Assembly (NCBI RefSeq): GCF_000478275.1
Contig: NZ_ASJB01000022.1
Location: 1-64,000 of the forward strand
DNA: 64,000 nucleotides
DNA from: Amycolatopsis orientalis DSM 40040 = KCTC 9412
GTDB taxonomy: Bacteria; Actinomycetota; Actinomycetes; Mycobacteriales; Pseudonocardiaceae
Direction: 5' to 3'
In this document: positions 24,776 to 37,847 of the stretch, piece after piece
Numbering within the stretch: the first letter of the stretch is position 1
How the letters are laid out: each line of letters opens with the position of its first letter
The notes under the pieces: model-generated
Database searches by the model: none
What the model was told of the DNA's origin: nothing
What the model saw: the letters and a program-made list of their open reading frames with translations, nothing else
Translations under genes and position numbers: made by a program

Positions 24776-25753
24776 ATGAAACGGCTGGCCGTCGTGGTCT
24801 TCAACGGGGCTTCACTCGGCGCGATGTCGTTCGCGTTCGGGGTCTTCGACATGGCCGCGCAGTTCGGAGAACTGCCCGACCTCGAGATCCGGGTCGTCGG
24901 GGGCGAGCGGGGGGCCGCGCTGCGGGGTGGCGGCCTCACCGTCCCGGTCCCCGAGGACCTCGACGCGATCCGTGACGCCGATCTGGTGCTGGTCCCGAAC
25001 TGGCGGTCGCCGGCGGAGAACCCGCCGGAAGCGGCGCTGGCCGCCCTCCGCACGGCGCACGACCGAGGCGCCCGGGTCGCCGGATTGTGCAGCGGCGCGT
25101 TCGTGCTGGCCGCCGCGGGACTGCTCGACGGCCGTCCGGCGACCACACACTGGGCGATGGCGCCGTTGCTCGCCGCCCGCTTCCCGGCGGTCCGCATCGA
25201 CGAATCGGTGCTCTACATCGACGACGGTGACATCCTGACCTCCGGCGGTGGCGCCGCCGGGATGGACCTCGGCCTCCACCTGATCCGCTCGTGGTGCGGC
25301 GCGGAGGTGGCGAACCGGCTCGCGAAGGGCATGGTGGTCCCGCCGCACCGGCCCGGCGGGCAGGCGCAGTACATCGAGTCGCCGATGCCCGAACTCGACG
25401 AGGGCGACCCGGTCTCGGAGACGATGGCGTGGGCGCTCACCCGGCTCGACACCGCGCTCCCGGTCGACGAACTGGCCAGACGGGCGCATATGAGCAGGCG
25501 CAACTACGACCGCCGGTTCCGGGAGATCACCGGCGCCGCGCCCGGCACCTGGCTCACCCATCAGCGGGTCATCCGCGCCCAGCAGCTGCTCGAATCCACC
25601 GACCTCCCGGTCGACGAGATCGCCCGGTACTGCGGGTTCTCCTCCTCGGCCGCGCTCCGGCCGCACTTCCGGCGGCAGGTGGGGGTCACGCCGGTGGCGT
25701 ACCGGGACACCTTCGGGACCCGGCTGGGTGTCCTCGAACCCATGCTGTCCTGA
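24776..25753 (+). CDS. GlxA-family transcriptional regulator (DJ-1/PfpI + AraC HTH)
   Basis: 325 residues. Residues 1-170 are a DJ-1/PfpI-like amidotransferase domain with the nucleophile elbow AGLCSGAFVLA, and the C-terminal 100 residues are an AraC double HTH (DELARRAHMSRRNYDRRFREITG ... IARYCGFSSSAALRPHFRRQVG). These regulators usually activate a neighbouring enzyme gene. The next gene, in the same direction 81 bp downstream, encodes an alpha/beta hydrolase. Confidence 0.87.
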   Translation: MKRLAVVVFNGASLGAMSFAFGVFDMAAQFGELPDLEIRVVGGERGAALRGGGLTVPVPEDLDAIRDADLVLVPNWRSPAENPPEAALAALRTAHDRGARVAGLCSGAFVLAAAGLLDGRPATTHWAMAPLLAARFPAVRIDESVLYIDDGDILTSGGGAAGMDLGLHLIRSWCGAEVANRLAKGMVVPPHRPGGQAQYIESPMPELDEGDPVSETMAWALTRLDTALPVDELARRAHMSRRNYDRRFREITGAAPGTWLTHQRVIRAQQLLESTDLPVDEIARYCGFSSSAALRPHFRRQVGVTPVAYRDTFGTRLGVLEPMLS

Positions 25754-25834
25754 AACCGGGCTGTCCGGAAACCGACGCGCGTTGGCGAAAACACCGCTCA
25801 CGGTCGGGGCGCCTCCTGGCCCAGGATTCAGTAC

Positions 25835-26824
25835 ATGACCGAAGAGAGCCGTTCCTTCCTCAACCGCCGCTCCATGCTCACCCTGGGCGCGGGTGCCGCG
25901 GCCGCGCTGGTGGCCTCGGCCGGGACCGCCGAGGCCGGCCGGCCGAACACTCCCGGCGACGCGGAACTCGCCCGTTCCCTCCCCGGCGGATTCCGCAGTG
26001 CGTACGCGCAGGTCAACGGCGTCCGGCTGCACTACGTCGCGGGCGGCCGGGGCGAGCCGCTCATCCTGCTGCCGGGCTGGCCGGAGACCTGGTGGCAGTA
26101 CCGGAAGATCATGCCCACCCTGGCCAAGCGCTACCGCGTGATCGCCGTCGACCTGCGGGGCATGGGCGGCTCGGAGAAGCCCCAGGGCGGGTACGACAAG
26201 AAGACGATGGCCCGTGACATCTTCGAACTGGTCCGCGCGCTGGGCTACCGGCAGGCGCATATCGCGGCTCACGACATCGGCGCGATGGTCGCGTTCAGCT
26301 TCGCCGCCAACCACCCGGAGGCGACCAAGACCGTCACGCTCATGGACGTCTCCCACCCGGACGAAAGCCTCTACCAGATCCCGATGCTGGCCCCGCCCGG
26401 CCAGCATGTGCACGTCTGGTGGTTCGCCTTCAACCAGGTCGCCACCCTGCCCGAGCAGCTGCTGGCCGGCCGGGCGCGGTTCCTCGTCGACTGGATGTTC
26501 GACCATCTGGTGGCCGATCCGGCCTCCATCGGCGACCGGGACCGGGCGATCTACGCCGCCGCGTACGACCGTCCGGACGCGATCCGGGCGGGCAACGGCT
26601 GGTACCAGGCGTTCGGCCAGGACATCGAGGATCAGAAGGCCTACGGGAAGATCACCGCCCCGATGCTGGGCCTGGGGTCGGAGTTCAATTACGACTACCT
26701 CGCGGCCGTCCTGCCGTCCAAGGCGGTGGACGTCCGGGTGCGCAAGATCGCCGATTCGGGGCACTTCGTGGCCGAGGAACAGCCGCGGGCGGTCATCGAC
26801 GAGCTACAGGCCTTCCTCGGCTGA
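25835..26824 (+). CDS. Exported alpha/beta hydrolase (epoxide hydrolase/dehalogenase-like)
   Basis: 329 residues. The N-terminus has a Tat-like signal (LNRRSMLTLGAGAAAALVAS) ending near TAEAG. The fold shows the oxyanion motif LPGWPETWWQY, a nucleophilic Asp147 in AAHDIGAMVAFS, and His310 in DSGHFVAEE, as in epoxide hydrolases and haloalkane dehalogenases. Export by the twin-arginine route is inferred. Probably regulated by the upstream GlxA-type gene. Confidence 0.85.
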   Translation: MTEESRSFLNRRSMLTLGAGAAAALVASAGTAEAGRPNTPGDAELARSLPGGFRSAYAQVNGVRLHYVAGGRGEPLILLPGWPETWWQYRKIMPTLAKRYRVIAVDLRGMGGSEKPQGGYDKKTMARDIFELVRALGYRQAHIAAHDIGAMVAFSFAANHPEATKTVTLMDVSHPDESLYQIPMLAPPGQHVHVWWFAFNQVATLPEQLLAGRARFLVDWMFDHLVADPASIGDRDRAIYAAAYDRPDAIRAGNGWYQAFGQDIEDQKAYGKITAPMLGLGSEFNYDYLAAVLPSKAVDVRVRKIADSGHFVAEEQPRAVIDELQAFLG

Positions 26825-26935
26825 GGCTTATACCCCGAATGGATCAATGCCGCCCACCAAACCGCCTGATTCACTCGGTCAGGTGAAAGACTCGGCCAGG
26901 CGTCATTCTCGCGGCGGGGTCCCCTCTTCTCTGGT

Positions 26936-26981
26936 GTGTCGGTACCGGCCGGGCAGCCCCCCGAACGGCCGGTACCGACAC
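26936..26981. terminator. 16-bp perfect hairpin between convergent genes
   Basis: GTGTCGGTACCGGCCG (26936-26951) pairs with its exact complement at 26966-26981 around a 14-nt loop. It lies in the 261-bp gap between the hydrolase and the convergent Acg-type gene, where no gene is seen. Bidirectional terminator is the simplest reading. Confidence 0.6.
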
Positions 26982-27085
26982 GGAAGTACAGCTCGACCGA
27001 TCCACCAGCGGCCTTGTCAATCCACGCGTCGCGCAGCGCCGGCCCGGCGCGTGGAAAGGCCTGCCGGTCGGTCGCTCCCCGACCG

Positions 27086-28042
27086 TCAGAGGATCGCCTC
27101 GGACCGCCGGACCATCACCTCCTCGACCGGCCTGCGCTCGGTCATCGCCACCGGACGCCCGTAGCCCAGTCGCAGCACCGCGTGCGGACGGCCGAGATCG
27201 GCGAAGATCCGGTCCATCGCCGCCCGCGTCTCCCGCGTCTCGAACGGCCTGCCGACGAACGACGTCGCGAGCCCGGCCGCCGTCGCGGTCAGCAGCACCC
27301 GTTGCAGCACCATCCCCGCCCGCAGGTCCGCGGCGGGTCCGCCGTCCGCGGTCAGTACCGCGCCCAGCACCGGCTCGCCGCCTTCGGGCTCGGCGGCGGA
27401 GAACGATTCCTGCGCGGGGATACCGTGCGGCGACGGCGGCCGGTCCGGCGCCGTGACACCGTCGGGGGTGTTGGCCGACCGCCGCGTCCACAACGCGACC
27501 TCCGCCTGGAACGCGCCGTTGCGCGCCTGCGCGGCTTCGGCCCGGTGCAGGACCCGTGCGACGGCGTCCGCCCGGTCGCCTCGGCCGAACAGCTCGAGCA
27601 GCCCGCCCTCCACCAGCGCGGAAGCCCGCAGTGTCGTCCGCGCCCACACGGGCACCGGCCTGTTCAGGAACGGGCGGCGGTTCGTGTGACGCCGAAAGAC
27701 GGCCTCGGCCAGCTTCCGTTCTTCCGCCGAGGAAAACCAGTCGCCGTCGATCCGGAGGTCGGCGAGCAGGTCCGGCTCCTCCGGTGACGGCAGCACCCGC
27801 AGCGAGAGCGTCTTCCCGTTCGACCGCAGGGAAACGATCAGGTTGAACACCGCCGCGCCGCACGCGAGGCGGGCTTCGCGGGCGTCCGGATCGGCGATGC
27901 GGAGCACCCTGGTGCGGTCGAGCCACACCTCGATCCGCTCCCGGTCGACGACGAACCGCCACGGCTGGGTGTTGAGCGGTGACGGCGCGCGCACGGCGGC
28001 CGCCACCGCCTGGTCGACATGGGTCGGCAACGGGATCTGCAT
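27086..28042 (-). CDS. Acg-type nitroreductase-like protein 1
   Basis: 318 residues. APSPLNTQPWRFVVDRERIEVW near the start, CGAAVFNL, and FRRHTNRRPFLNRPV are the signatures of the Acg family (Rv2032 of M. tuberculosis), a nitroreductase-like group that binds FMN but may store rather than use it. Members belong to the hypoxia-induced DosR regulon. A DevR-box-like site lies in the divergent promoter region. A second family member is encoded at 30421-31398. Confidence 0.85.
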   Translation of the reverse strand: MQIPLPTHVDQAVAAAVRAPSPLNTQPWRFVVDRERIEVWLDRTRVLRIADPDAREARLACGAAVFNLIVSLRSNGKTLSLRVLPSPEEPDLLADLRIDGDWFSSAEERKLAEAVFRRHTNRRPFLNRPVPVWARTTLRASALVEGGLLELFGRGDRADAVARVLHRAEAAQARNGAFQAEVALWTRRSANTPDGVTAPDRPPSPHGIPAQESFSAAEPEGGEPVLGAVLTADGGPAADLRAGMVLQRVLLTATAAGLATSFVGRPFETRETRAAMDRIFADLGRPHAVLRLGYGRPVAMTERRPVEEVMVRRSEAIL

Positions 28043-28155
28043 CGTGGACTCCGGGAAATGTGGGGTTGACCCACCTTCTGCCGGGGTACCCGGCGACCGC
28101 AGCGGCCGCCGGTCACGAATCCCGAGGACTTTCGCCCCCGTTTTTTCGCGGAGCG

Positions 28156-28169
28156 AGGACTTAGGACCC
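28156..28169. promoter_or_regulatory. DevR (DosR) box-like site
   Basis: AGGACTTAGGACCC matches 11 of 14 positions of the core GGGACTWWAGTCCC. It sits 113 bp from the Acg-type start and 31 bp before the DUF1876 start. Both flanking families are DosR-regulon members in mycobacteria, which raises the likelihood; the match alone could arise by chance in high-GC DNA. Confidence 0.5.
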
Positions 28170-28200
28170 TGTGCCATCGACGGCGGCGATGGGAGTCTCG

Positions 28201-28527
28201 ATGACCGGAACGGAGCCGACGATGACCGACAACACCGGCAAATGGACCATTGACGTTTCCCTGCAGCACGGGCCGTACCGGGTGCGCGCGGAGGCGTTGC
28301 TCCGGCATCGGGACGGCGGTGAGTTCATCGGCGTCGGGCTGGCGCACGCCGGGCTGAGAGACAGTTCGGTCTCCCAGGTCGGTGCCTATCTCGCTGTGGC
28401 ACGCGCGCTTTCGGACCTCACCGCGGAGCTCCTCGAGACCGTCGCCTCCGACGTCGACGCCGAGGTCTCGCGCGCGGTGGAAGTCACGGAAGTCGACGGG
28501 ATCCTCGCCGCCCACTCGGCGAACTGA
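28201..28527 (+). CDS. DUF1876 (Rv1738-like) small protein
   Basis: 108 residues. KWTIDVSLQHGPYRVRAEALLRHRDGGEFIGVGLAHAGLRD and VARALSDLTAELLE match the DUF1876 family, whose mycobacterial member Rv1738 is strongly DosR-induced and structurally like ribosome hibernation factors. Two starts are possible: ATG 28201 (site GGGAG) or ATG 28222. It ends 4 bp before the convergent devS-like gene. A dormancy or ribosome-related role is inferred from the family. Confidence 0.85.
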   Translation: MTGTEPTMTDNTGKWTIDVSLQHGPYRVRAEALLRHRDGGEFIGVGLAHAGLRDSSVSQVGAYLAVARALSDLTAELLETVASDVDAEVSRAVEVTEVDGILAAHSAN

Positions 28528-28531
28528 GAGC

Positions 28532-31398
<2,867 letters not shown>

Positions 31399-31411
31399 GC
31401 ACGGTGATCCG

Positions 31412-32044
31412 TCACTGCCGTCGCAGTTCCGTGGCCAGCACCGCCGCCTGGGTACGCCGCTGCATGCCGAGCTTCGTGAGCAACCGGGACACGTAGTTCT
31501 TGACGGTCTTCTCGGCGAGGAACATCCGTTCGGCGATCTGCCGGTTGGTCAGCCCTTCGCCGATCAGCTCCAGCAGCGTGCGCTCCTGCTCCGAAAGCCC
31601 GGCGAGGGGGCCCTTCCTGACCGAGTCGTCGCGGAACTTCGCCATCAGCGTCGCGGCGGCGCGCGCGTCCAGCAGCGACCGGCCGAGGCCGACCTCCTTG
31701 ACCGCGGCCACCAGGTCCATCCCCCGGATGTCCTTGATGACGAACCCGCTCGCGCCCGCCATGATGGCGTCCAGCATCGCCTGCTCGTCGGTGTAGGAGG
31801 TGAGCATCAGGCATTTCAGCTCGGGGATCCTGGACCTCAGTTCCCGCGCGAGTTCGACGCCGTTGCCGTCCGGCAGCCGCACGTCGAGGACCGCGACGTC
31901 GGGCCGCAGCGCCGGAATCCTCGCCAGCGCCTGGGAAAACGTGGCCGCCTGGCCGACAACGCACAGGCCTTCGTCCTCCTCGAGCAGGTCCGCGACACCT
32001 CGGCGGACCACCTCGTGGTCGTCGACCAGAAACACCCGGAGCAT
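31412..32044 (-). CDS. devR: DevR/DosR-like response regulator
   Basis: 210 residues from the ATG behind GGAGG. Receiver with DDHEVVRRG and phospho-acceptor Asp54 ([13 protein letters not shown]), then a LuxR/NarL HTH ([31 protein letters not shown]). The sequence follows mycobacterial DevR almost motif for motif. It should be phosphorylated by the DevS-like kinase encoded two genes away and activate the Acg and DUF1876 genes under low oxygen or NO. A DevR-box-like site lies 63 bp upstream, suggesting autoregulation. Confidence 0.92.
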   Translation of the reverse strand: MLRVFLVDDHEVVRRGVADLLEEDEGLCVVGQAATFSQALARIPALRPDVAVLDVRLPDGNGVELARELRSRIPELKCLMLTSYTDEQAMLDAIMAGASGFVIKDIRGMDLVAAVKEVGLGRSLLDARAAATLMAKFRDDSVRKGPLAGLSEQERTLLELIGEGLTNRQIAERMFLAEKTVKNYVSRLLTKLGMQRRTQAAVLATELRRQ

Positions 32045-32106
32045 TCCGACCTCCACGGTTTCCCTCCTCGGCTCAGAGCGTACGGTGCACGACCGGTTAC
32101 TGCGAC

Positions 32107-32120
32107 CGGCCAAAGGACCC
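32107..32120. promoter_or_regulatory. DevR-box-like site upstream of devR
   Basis: On the minus strand GGGTCCTTTGGCCG fits 7 of 8 fixed bases of GGGNCNNNNGNCCC. On the plus strand it contains AGGACCCTGT, a 10-mer also present at the DUF1876 promoter (28163-28171 region). It lies between devR and the divergent ANTAR gene. Confidence 0.4.
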
Positions 32121-32231
32121 TGTTCGGCGCCCGTTCGAGTGCCCTGGCCGCCGGACCCGGTCCATTTGCATCAGGCGAGTCAGGACGTTGTCTTCTTCCC
32201 GGAGCCGGTCCGCCGCTGCGACGATCACCCC

Positions 32232-32537
32232 ATGTCCGAGACCACGCTTTCGCCGGCTCACTCGTCCGGCACCCCAGACCCGGCAGACGACGTCGTGGCC
32301 ATGCGCAACCGCGTCCGTTTCTACCGCGCCCGTGCCGAGCAACTCCAGTACGCGCTGGACCACCGGCTGCCCATCGAACAGGCGAAGGGAATCCTCGCCG
32401 AGCGCTACCAGATCGACATCGATTCGGCGTTCGACCTGCTGCGTTCGTTCTGCCGCAACAACAACATGAAGATCCACGACGTCGCCAGGACGCTCGTCGA
32501 GCAGCCGAGCGAAGGCGAACGACGACTGTCTTGCTGA
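32232..32537 (+). CDS. Small ANTAR-domain protein
   Basis: 101 residues. The C-terminal half is an ANTAR domain (LDHRLPIEQAKGILAERYQIDIDSAFDLLRSFCRNNN), an RNA-binding antiterminator module. There is no sensor or receiver domain; residues 18-45 may form a coiled coil that mediates dimerisation. Divergent from devR with 187 bp between starts. Target transcripts are not evident from the window. Confidence 0.82.
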   Translation: MSETTLSPAHSSGTPDPADDVVAMRNRVRFYRARAEQLQYALDHRLPIEQAKGILAERYQIDIDSAFDLLRSFCRNNNMKIHDVARTLVEQPSEGERRLSC

Positions 32538-32608
32538 GGCACGCCAAGCTCGGCGGCGGGCCCGCGACCACCACCGGCACCGCCGACACCGCGGGCACGG
32601 ACTGGGTC

Positions 32609-33016
32609 ATGAACCGAACGCCGCCCCCCAGACTTCGGGTGCTCGTAGCGGACGACAATCCGGTCATCGGGGACGCCCTGCGCGCCCTCCTGGAGACCGA
32701 ACCCGACATCGAAGTGGTCGCCATCGCGCTCACCGCGGGGGAAGCGGTCGCCCTCGCCGAACTGCTGTCCCCGGAGGTCGCCGTGCTCGACGTCCGGATC
32801 CCGGGTGGCGGCGGCGCGTGGATGGCGAGGGAGATCCGGCGGCGGGTTCCCCATACCCGGCTGATGGCCTTTTCCGCGCACAGCGACACCCGGTCCATCG
32901 CCCAGATGGCCTCGGCCGGTGTCTCCGAATACGTCGTCAAGGGCAGCCCGAACACCGAGATCGTCGCCGCCATCCGCCGTCTCTGCGTGAACAGCGCCAA
33001 CGGCACGGAGTACTGA
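32609..33016 (+). CDS. Stand-alone receiver domain
   Basis: 135 residues consisting only of a CheY-like receiver: acidic pair ADDNPV, phospho-acceptor Asp in VAVLDVRIPGG, Ser in MAFSAHS and Lys in YVVKGS. With no output domain it would act as a phosphate relay or by protein contact. The HAMP-repeat hybrid kinase at 33308-37801 ends 291 bp away on the other strand. A start further upstream cannot be excluded. Confidence 0.8.
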   Translation: MNRTPPPRLRVLVADDNPVIGDALRALLETEPDIEVVAIALTAGEAVALAELLSPEVAVLDVRIPGGGGAWMAREIRRRVPHTRLMAFSAHSDTRSIAQMASAGVSEYVVKGSPNTEIVAAIRRLCVNSANGTEY

Positions 33017-33023
33017 CTCTCCC

Positions 33024-33290
33024 CTCGTGAGTGGTAATGAGGGTCAGAACCAAGGGTGTTTTAGGTACCTACCGGGGGTAGGTTCGTTAGCGGCTGGCCG
33101 TGAAGGCCCCCTTCCCTCGGCTCAGCCGAGGAAACTCGACCTTCACACCTTCCCCAGTACATGATGGCCCCCTTCCTTGCGCCTAGCGCAAGGAAGGGGG
33201 CCATCATGTACTTCACCGCGAGCAAAGCCGCAGACCTACGAGCAGGTACCCGAGTGAGGGATGGCTAGAACCGTCATTACCACTCACGAG
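33024..33290. repeat. Nested cruciform / MITE-like inverted repeat
   Basis: Outer 17-bp perfect inverted repeats (33024-33040 and 33274-33290) enclose a second 26-bp hairpin (33157-33182 with 33186-33211, 3-nt loop) and a third, GTGAAGG/CCTTCAC (33100-33106/33140-33146), that itself encloses a 7-bp stem. The segments between arms are also partly complementary. It fills the gap between two convergent genes and contains no frame of interest. It may be a non-autonomous mobile element, a strong bidirectional terminator, or both. Confidence 0.7.
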
Positions 33291-33307
33291 ACCTTCGCGG
33301 GTGGAGC

Positions 33308-36300
33308 TCAGTCCGGCAGCCAGCGTTCCATGCAGGCCAGCAGTTCCGCCGCGTCCACCGGTTTGGTGACGTAGTCGCTCGCCCCGGCGGCGAGGCTCTT
33401 CTCGCGGTCACCTTCCATCGCCTTCGCGGTCACCGTGATGATCGGCAGGCCCGCGAACTTCGGCATCTCGCGGATCGCCGCCGTCGTGGCGTGGCCGTCC
33501 ATCTCCGGCATCATCACGTCCATCAGGATCAGGTCGATGTCGTCGTCGGCCAGCAGTTCCTCGATACCCTTGCGCCCGTTGGGCGCGTGGACGACCGACA
33601 GCCCGTGCAGTTCGAGCACCCCGGAGATCGCGAAGACGTTGCGGGCGTCGTCGTCGACCAGGAGTACCTTGCGTCCCCGCAATCGCGGGGATCCCGCGGG
33701 CGGGTCGGTCGCCTTCGCCTCGGGAGCCCCCGAGGTCACCTCGCGCTGGTGCATCAGCGGGAGGATGCCTTCGAGTTCACTCGCCGAGATGTGCAGCATG
33801 ATGCGTTCCCGCAGCATGTCGAGCGACGGCAGCAGTTCGACCGGGTGCAGCCGCGCGTGGCCCTGCAGCAGCCGGTCCTGCGCGGCGCTGAGCTTGCGGC
33901 TCGCGTGTGCCAGCACCGGGACCTCGACAGGATCCGGTCCCTCGACAAGACGTTTGAGGAACGACAGCGCGCTCGTGCCGGGAATGCTGGTGTCGAGGAC
34001 GACGCAGCGGTAGCTGTTGCGGCGCAGTTCCTCGAAGGCCGCGATCGGATCCGACATGGCCCGCACCTGGACCGAGCCGTGGCTGTCGGCGAGGTCGGCG
34101 GCGACCCCGCGGGCGAGCAGCGTCAGCAGGCTGTTCTGCTCGCTTTCCACGACCAGGACGCGCCGCTCGGCCGCCGTCGACGCGGAATTGTCCATAGTGG
34201 ACTCGGTGACGATCTGGGCCGCGGCGAACCGGGCCACCGGCAGGAAGAGGGTGAACGTGCTTCCCCTCCCCAGCACACTGTCCGCCCGGATCTCGCCCCC
34301 GAGCAGGTACGCGACCTCGCGGCTGATCGACAGGCCGAGCCCGGTGCCACCGTACTTGCGGCTGGTGGTGCCGTCGGCCTGCTGGAACGCGCCGAAGATC
34401 GAATCGAGGTTCTCCTCGGCGATCCCGATCCCGGTGTCGATCACGCTGAAGGCCACCAAGGACTCGTGCCCGTCCGCCGACGGCGAGACCAGGGTGTCGA
34501 CCAGTTTCACCCGCAGCTCGACGCTGCCCGCCTCGGTGAACTTGACCGCGTTCGACAACAGGTTCCGCAGCACCTGCCGCAACCGCTGCTCGTCGGTGAA
34601 CAGCAGCTCCGGCACGTCGGGCTCCACCGTGACCTGGAAGTCGAGGCCCTTCTCCGCGGTCAGCGGGCGGAACGTCGTGCCGACGTAGTCGAGCAGCTGG
34701 CGCAGCGGGAACGGCTCGTGGTGGATGTCCATCTTGCCCGCCTCGACCTTCGACAGGTCGAGGATGTCGTTGATCAGCTGCAGCAGGTCGGTGCCCGCGG
34801 ACTGGATCACCTTGGCGAACTCGACCTGCTTGGGCGTCAGGTTCTGCGTCGAGTTCTGCGACAGCACCCCGGCGAGGATCAGCAGGCTGGTCAACGGGGT
34901 GCGGAGTTCGTGCGACATGTTGGCCAGGAACTCGGACTTGTACTTCGACGCCAGCGCGAGCTGCTGCGCGCGTTCCTCGATCTCCTGGCGCGCCTGCTCG
35001 ATCTCGAAGTTCTTCACCTCGATGTCGCGGTTCTGCTGCGCCAGCAGCTCCGCCTTCTCCTCCAGCTCCGCGTTGGACCGCTGCAGTTTCGCTTGCTGTG
35101 CTTGGAGTTCTTCCGAACGCGCCTGCAACTCCTCGGCCAGGCGCTGGGATTCCTCCAGCAGCGAATCGGTCCGCGCGTTGGCGATGATCGTGTTGACGTT
35201 GACCCCGATGGTCTCCATCAGCTGTTCGAGGAAATCCTTGCGGACGGCGGTGAATTCGCCGAACGTCGCCAGTTCGATGACACCGAGGACCTGGTCTTCG
35301 AACACGATAGGCAGCACGATAAGCGTGACCGGCGGGGCGGAGCCCAGACTCGACGAGATCTTCACGAAGCCCGGCGGGGTCCGGTCGACCACGATCGGTT
35401 TCTTGGTGTGCGCGGCCTGCCCGATCAGCGACTGCCCCATCGCGAACTGCGCGGGCAGCTCCGGATTCTCGCTGTGCCCGTAGCTGGTGATCAGCCGCAA
35501 CCGGGTGCCGTCCTCGCCGGATTCGGTGAGGAAGAACGTCCCGTGCTGCGCGCCGACCAGCGGGGTCAGTTCGTCCATGATCAGCTTGGCCACCACCCGC
35601 AGGTCCCGGTGGCCCTGCATCAGACCGGAGATCCGCGCCAGGTTGGTGTTCAGCCAGTCCTGTTCCTCGTTCGCCCGCGTCGTCTCACGCAGCGACTGGA
35701 CCATCGCGTTGATGTTGTCCTTCAGCTCCGCGACCTCGCCCTGCGCCTCGACGGAGATCGACCGGGTGAGGTCGCCGGTGGCCACCGCGCTGGTGACCTC
35801 GGCGATCGCCCGTACCTGGCGGGTCAGGTTCCCGGCCAGTTCGTTGACGTTCTCGGTCAGCCGTTTCCAGGTCCCCGACACGCCTTCGACCTCGGCCTGG
35901 CCGCCGAGCCGTCCCTCACTGCCGACCTCGCGCGCCACGCGCGTGACCTCGGCGGCGAACGCGGAGAGCTGGTCGACCATCGTGTTGATGGTGGTCTTGA
36001 GTTCCAGGATCTCGCCGCGCGCGTCGACGTCGATCTTGCGGGACAGGTCGCCCTGCGCCACCGCGGTGGTCACCTGGGCGATGTTGCGGACCTGGCCGGT
36101 GAGGTTGTTCGCCATCGAGTTGACGTTGTCGGTGAGGTCCTTCCAGGTACCGGCGACGTTGGGCACCCTGGCCTGCCCGCCGAGGATGCCCTCGGTGCCG
36201 ACCTCGCGCGCCACGCGGGTGACCTCGTCCGCGAACGCCGAGAGCGTGTCGACCATCGTGTTGATCGTCTGCGCGAGCGCGGCGACCTCGCCCTTGGCCT

Positions 36301-37801
36301 CGACGGTGATCTTCTGGGACAGATCCCCGCGAGCGACCGCGGTCGCGACCTGCGCGATGGAGCGGACCTGATCGGTGAGGTTGTCGGCCATCACGTTCAC
36401 CGACTCCGTCAGACCCTTCCACGTCCCCGACACACCCTTGACATCCGCCTGCCCGCCCAGCCGCCCCTCCGTACCGACCTCACGCGCCACCCGCGTGACC
36501 TCGTCGGCGAACGACGACAACTGGCCGACCATCGTGTTGATCGTGTCCTTGAGTTCCAGGATCTCCCCGCGCGCGTCGACGCGGATCTTCTGCGAAAGGT
36601 CGCCTTTCGCCACCGCGGTGGTCACTTCGGCGATGGAACGCACCTGGTCGGTGAGATTGTCGGCCATCACGTTCACCGACTCCGTCAAACCCTTCCACGT
36701 CCCCGACACACCCTTGACATCCGCCTGCCCGCCCAGCCGCCCCTCCGTGCCCACCTCGCGCGCGACGCGTGTGACCTCGTCGGCGAACGACGACAGCTGA
36801 TCCACCATCGTGTTGATCGTGTTCTTCAACTCCAGGATCTCGCCCCGCGCATCCACCGTGATCTTCTGCGACAGATCGCCCTTCGCCACCGCGGTGGCCA
36901 CCTGGGCGATCGACCGCACCTGCGCGGTGAGGTTCCCGGCCATGAAGTTCACCGACGTCGTGAGGTCGCGCCAAGTCCCGGCCACCCCGGGAACCTGGGC
37001 CTGGCCGCCCAGCGCGCCTTCCGTGCCGACTTCGCGCGCCACCCGCGTGACCTCGTCCGCGAAGGACGACAACTGATCCACCATCGTGTTGATCGTGTTC
37101 TTCAACTCCAGGATCTCGCCCCGCGCATCCACCGTGATCTTCTGCGACAGATCGCCTTTCGCCACCGCGGTGGTGACTTCGGCGATGGAACGCACCTGAT
37201 CGGTGAGGTTGCCCGCCATGAAGTTCACCGACGTCGTGAGGTCGCGCCAAGTTCCCGCCACCCCGGGAACCTCCGCCTGGCCGCCCAGCCGTCCTTCGCT
37301 GCCCACCTCGCGCGCGACTCGCGTGACCTCGTCCGCGAACGACGAAAGCTGATCCACCATCGTGTTGATCGTGTTCTTCAACTCGAGCATCTCGCCTTTG
37401 ACGTCGACGGTGATCTTCTGCGACAGATCGCCTTTCGCCACCGCCGTCGCGACCTCGGCGATGTCGCGGACCTGACCGGTCAGGTTGCCGGCCATCGCGT
37501 TCACCGAATCGGTGAGGTCCTTCCAGGTCCCCGAAACCGACGGCACCGCGGCCTGACCGCCGAGCTTGCCGTCGGTCCCCACCTCGCGCGCGACCCGGGT
37601 GACCTCGGAGGTGAACAACGCCAGCTGGTCGACCATCCCGTTGAAGACGACCGCCATCTCGTCCATCAGGACGTCGTCCACCTGGGGCAGTCGCGTGCTG
37701 AAATCGCCGTCCCGAACGGCTTTCAGCCCCTCCAAAAGCCGTTGCAGGCCTTCGTCGTTCAGCGTGCGGACCGCGGCCCGCTTGGTTCCCGGCTCCGGCA
37801 T
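33308..37801 (-). CDS. Giant soluble HAMP-repeat hybrid histidine kinase (Nik1-like)
   Basis: 1497 residues with no transmembrane helix. Seven 92-residue HAMP units (each with [18 protein letters not shown] and GTWKDLTxxVNxMAxNLT) plus a final HAMP occupy about residues 20-720, as in fungal group III Nik1 kinases. Then come a GAF domain, a coiled coil, HisKA with His964 ([11 protein letters not shown]), HATPase, a degenerate receiver (acidic pocket VESEQ, Lys replaced by His) and a canonical receiver with Asp1428 ([13 protein letters not shown]). Third gene of the operon RR - PAS kinase - this kinase, 46 bp behind the PAS kinase. The stimulus is unknown. Confidence 0.92.
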   Translation of the reverse strand: MPEPGTKRAAVRTLNDEGLQRLLEGLKAVRDGDFSTRLPQVDDVLMDEMAVVFNGMVDQLALFTSEVTRVAREVGTDGKLGGQAAVPSVSGTWKDLTDSVNAMAGNLTGQVRDIAEVATAVAKGDLSQKITVDVKGEMLELKNTINTMVDQLSSFADEVTRVAREVGSEGRLGGQAEVPGVAGTWRDLTTSVNFMAGNLTDQVRSIAEVTTAVAKGDLSQKITVDARGEILELKNTINTMVDQLSSFADEVTRVAREVGTEGALGGQAQVPGVAGTWRDLTTSVNFMAGNLTAQVRSIAQVATAVAKGDLSQKITVDARGEILELKNTINTMVDQLSSFADEVTRVAREVGTEGRLGGQADVKGVSGTWKGLTESVNVMADNLTDQVRSIAEVTTAVAKGDLSQKIRVDARGEILELKDTINTMVGQLSSFADEVTRVAREVGTEGRLGGQADVKGVSGTWKGLTESVNVMADNLTDQVRSIAQVATAVARGDLSQKITVEAKGEVAALAQTINTMVDTLSAFADEVTRVAREVGTEGILGGQARVPNVAGTWKDLTDNVNSMANNLTGQVRNIAQVTTAVAQGDLSRKIDVDARGEILELKTTINTMVDQLSAFAAEVTRVAREVGSEGRLGGQAEVEGVSGTWKRLTENVNELAGNLTRQVRAIAEVTSAVATGDLTRSISVEAQGEVAELKDNINAMVQSLRETTRANEEQDWLNTNLARISGLMQGHRDLRVVAKLIMDELTPLVGAQHGTFFLTESGEDGTRLRLITSYGHSENPELPAQFAMGQSLIGQAAHTKKPIVVDRTPPGFVKISSSLGSAPPVTLIVLPIVFEDQVLGVIELATFGEFTAVRKDFLEQLMETIGVNVNTIIANARTDSLLEESQRLAEELQARSEELQAQQAKLQRSNAELEEKAELLAQQNRDIEVKNFEIEQARQEIEERAQQLALASKYKSEFLANMSHELRTPLTSLLILAGVLSQNSTQNLTPKQVEFAKVIQSAGTDLLQLINDILDLSKVEAGKMDIHHEPFPLRQLLDYVGTTFRPLTAEKGLDFQVTVEPDVPELLFTDEQRLRQVLRNLLSNAVKFTEAGSVELRVKLVDTLVSPSADGHESLVAFSVIDTGIGIAEENLDSIFGAFQQADGTTSRKYGGTGLGLSISREVAYLLGGEIRADSVLGRGSTFTLFLPVARFAAAQIVTESTMDNSASTAAERRVLVVESEQNSLLTLLARGVAADLADSHGSVQVRAMSDPIAAFEELRRNSYRCVVLDTSIPGTSALSFLKRLVEGPDPVEVPVLAHASRKLSAAQDRLLQGHARLHPVELLPSLDMLRERIMLHISASELEGILPLMHQREVTSGAPEAKATDPPAGSPRLRGRKVLLVDDDARNVFAISGVLELHGLSVVHAPNGRKGIEELLADDDIDLILMDVMMPEMDGHATTAAIREMPKFAGLPIITVTAKAMEGDREKSLAAGASDYVTKPVDAAELLACMERWLPD

Positions 37802-37847
37802 CGAGGTGCCTCCTTCATTTCGGTCCCCGCGGTCCAGGGGAAGACCG

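Noticed and set aside
26825..27085. Possible small gene between the hydrolase and Acg-type genes
   Set aside because: Short frames there have no ribosome site or recognisable features and are interrupted by the 16-bp hairpin.
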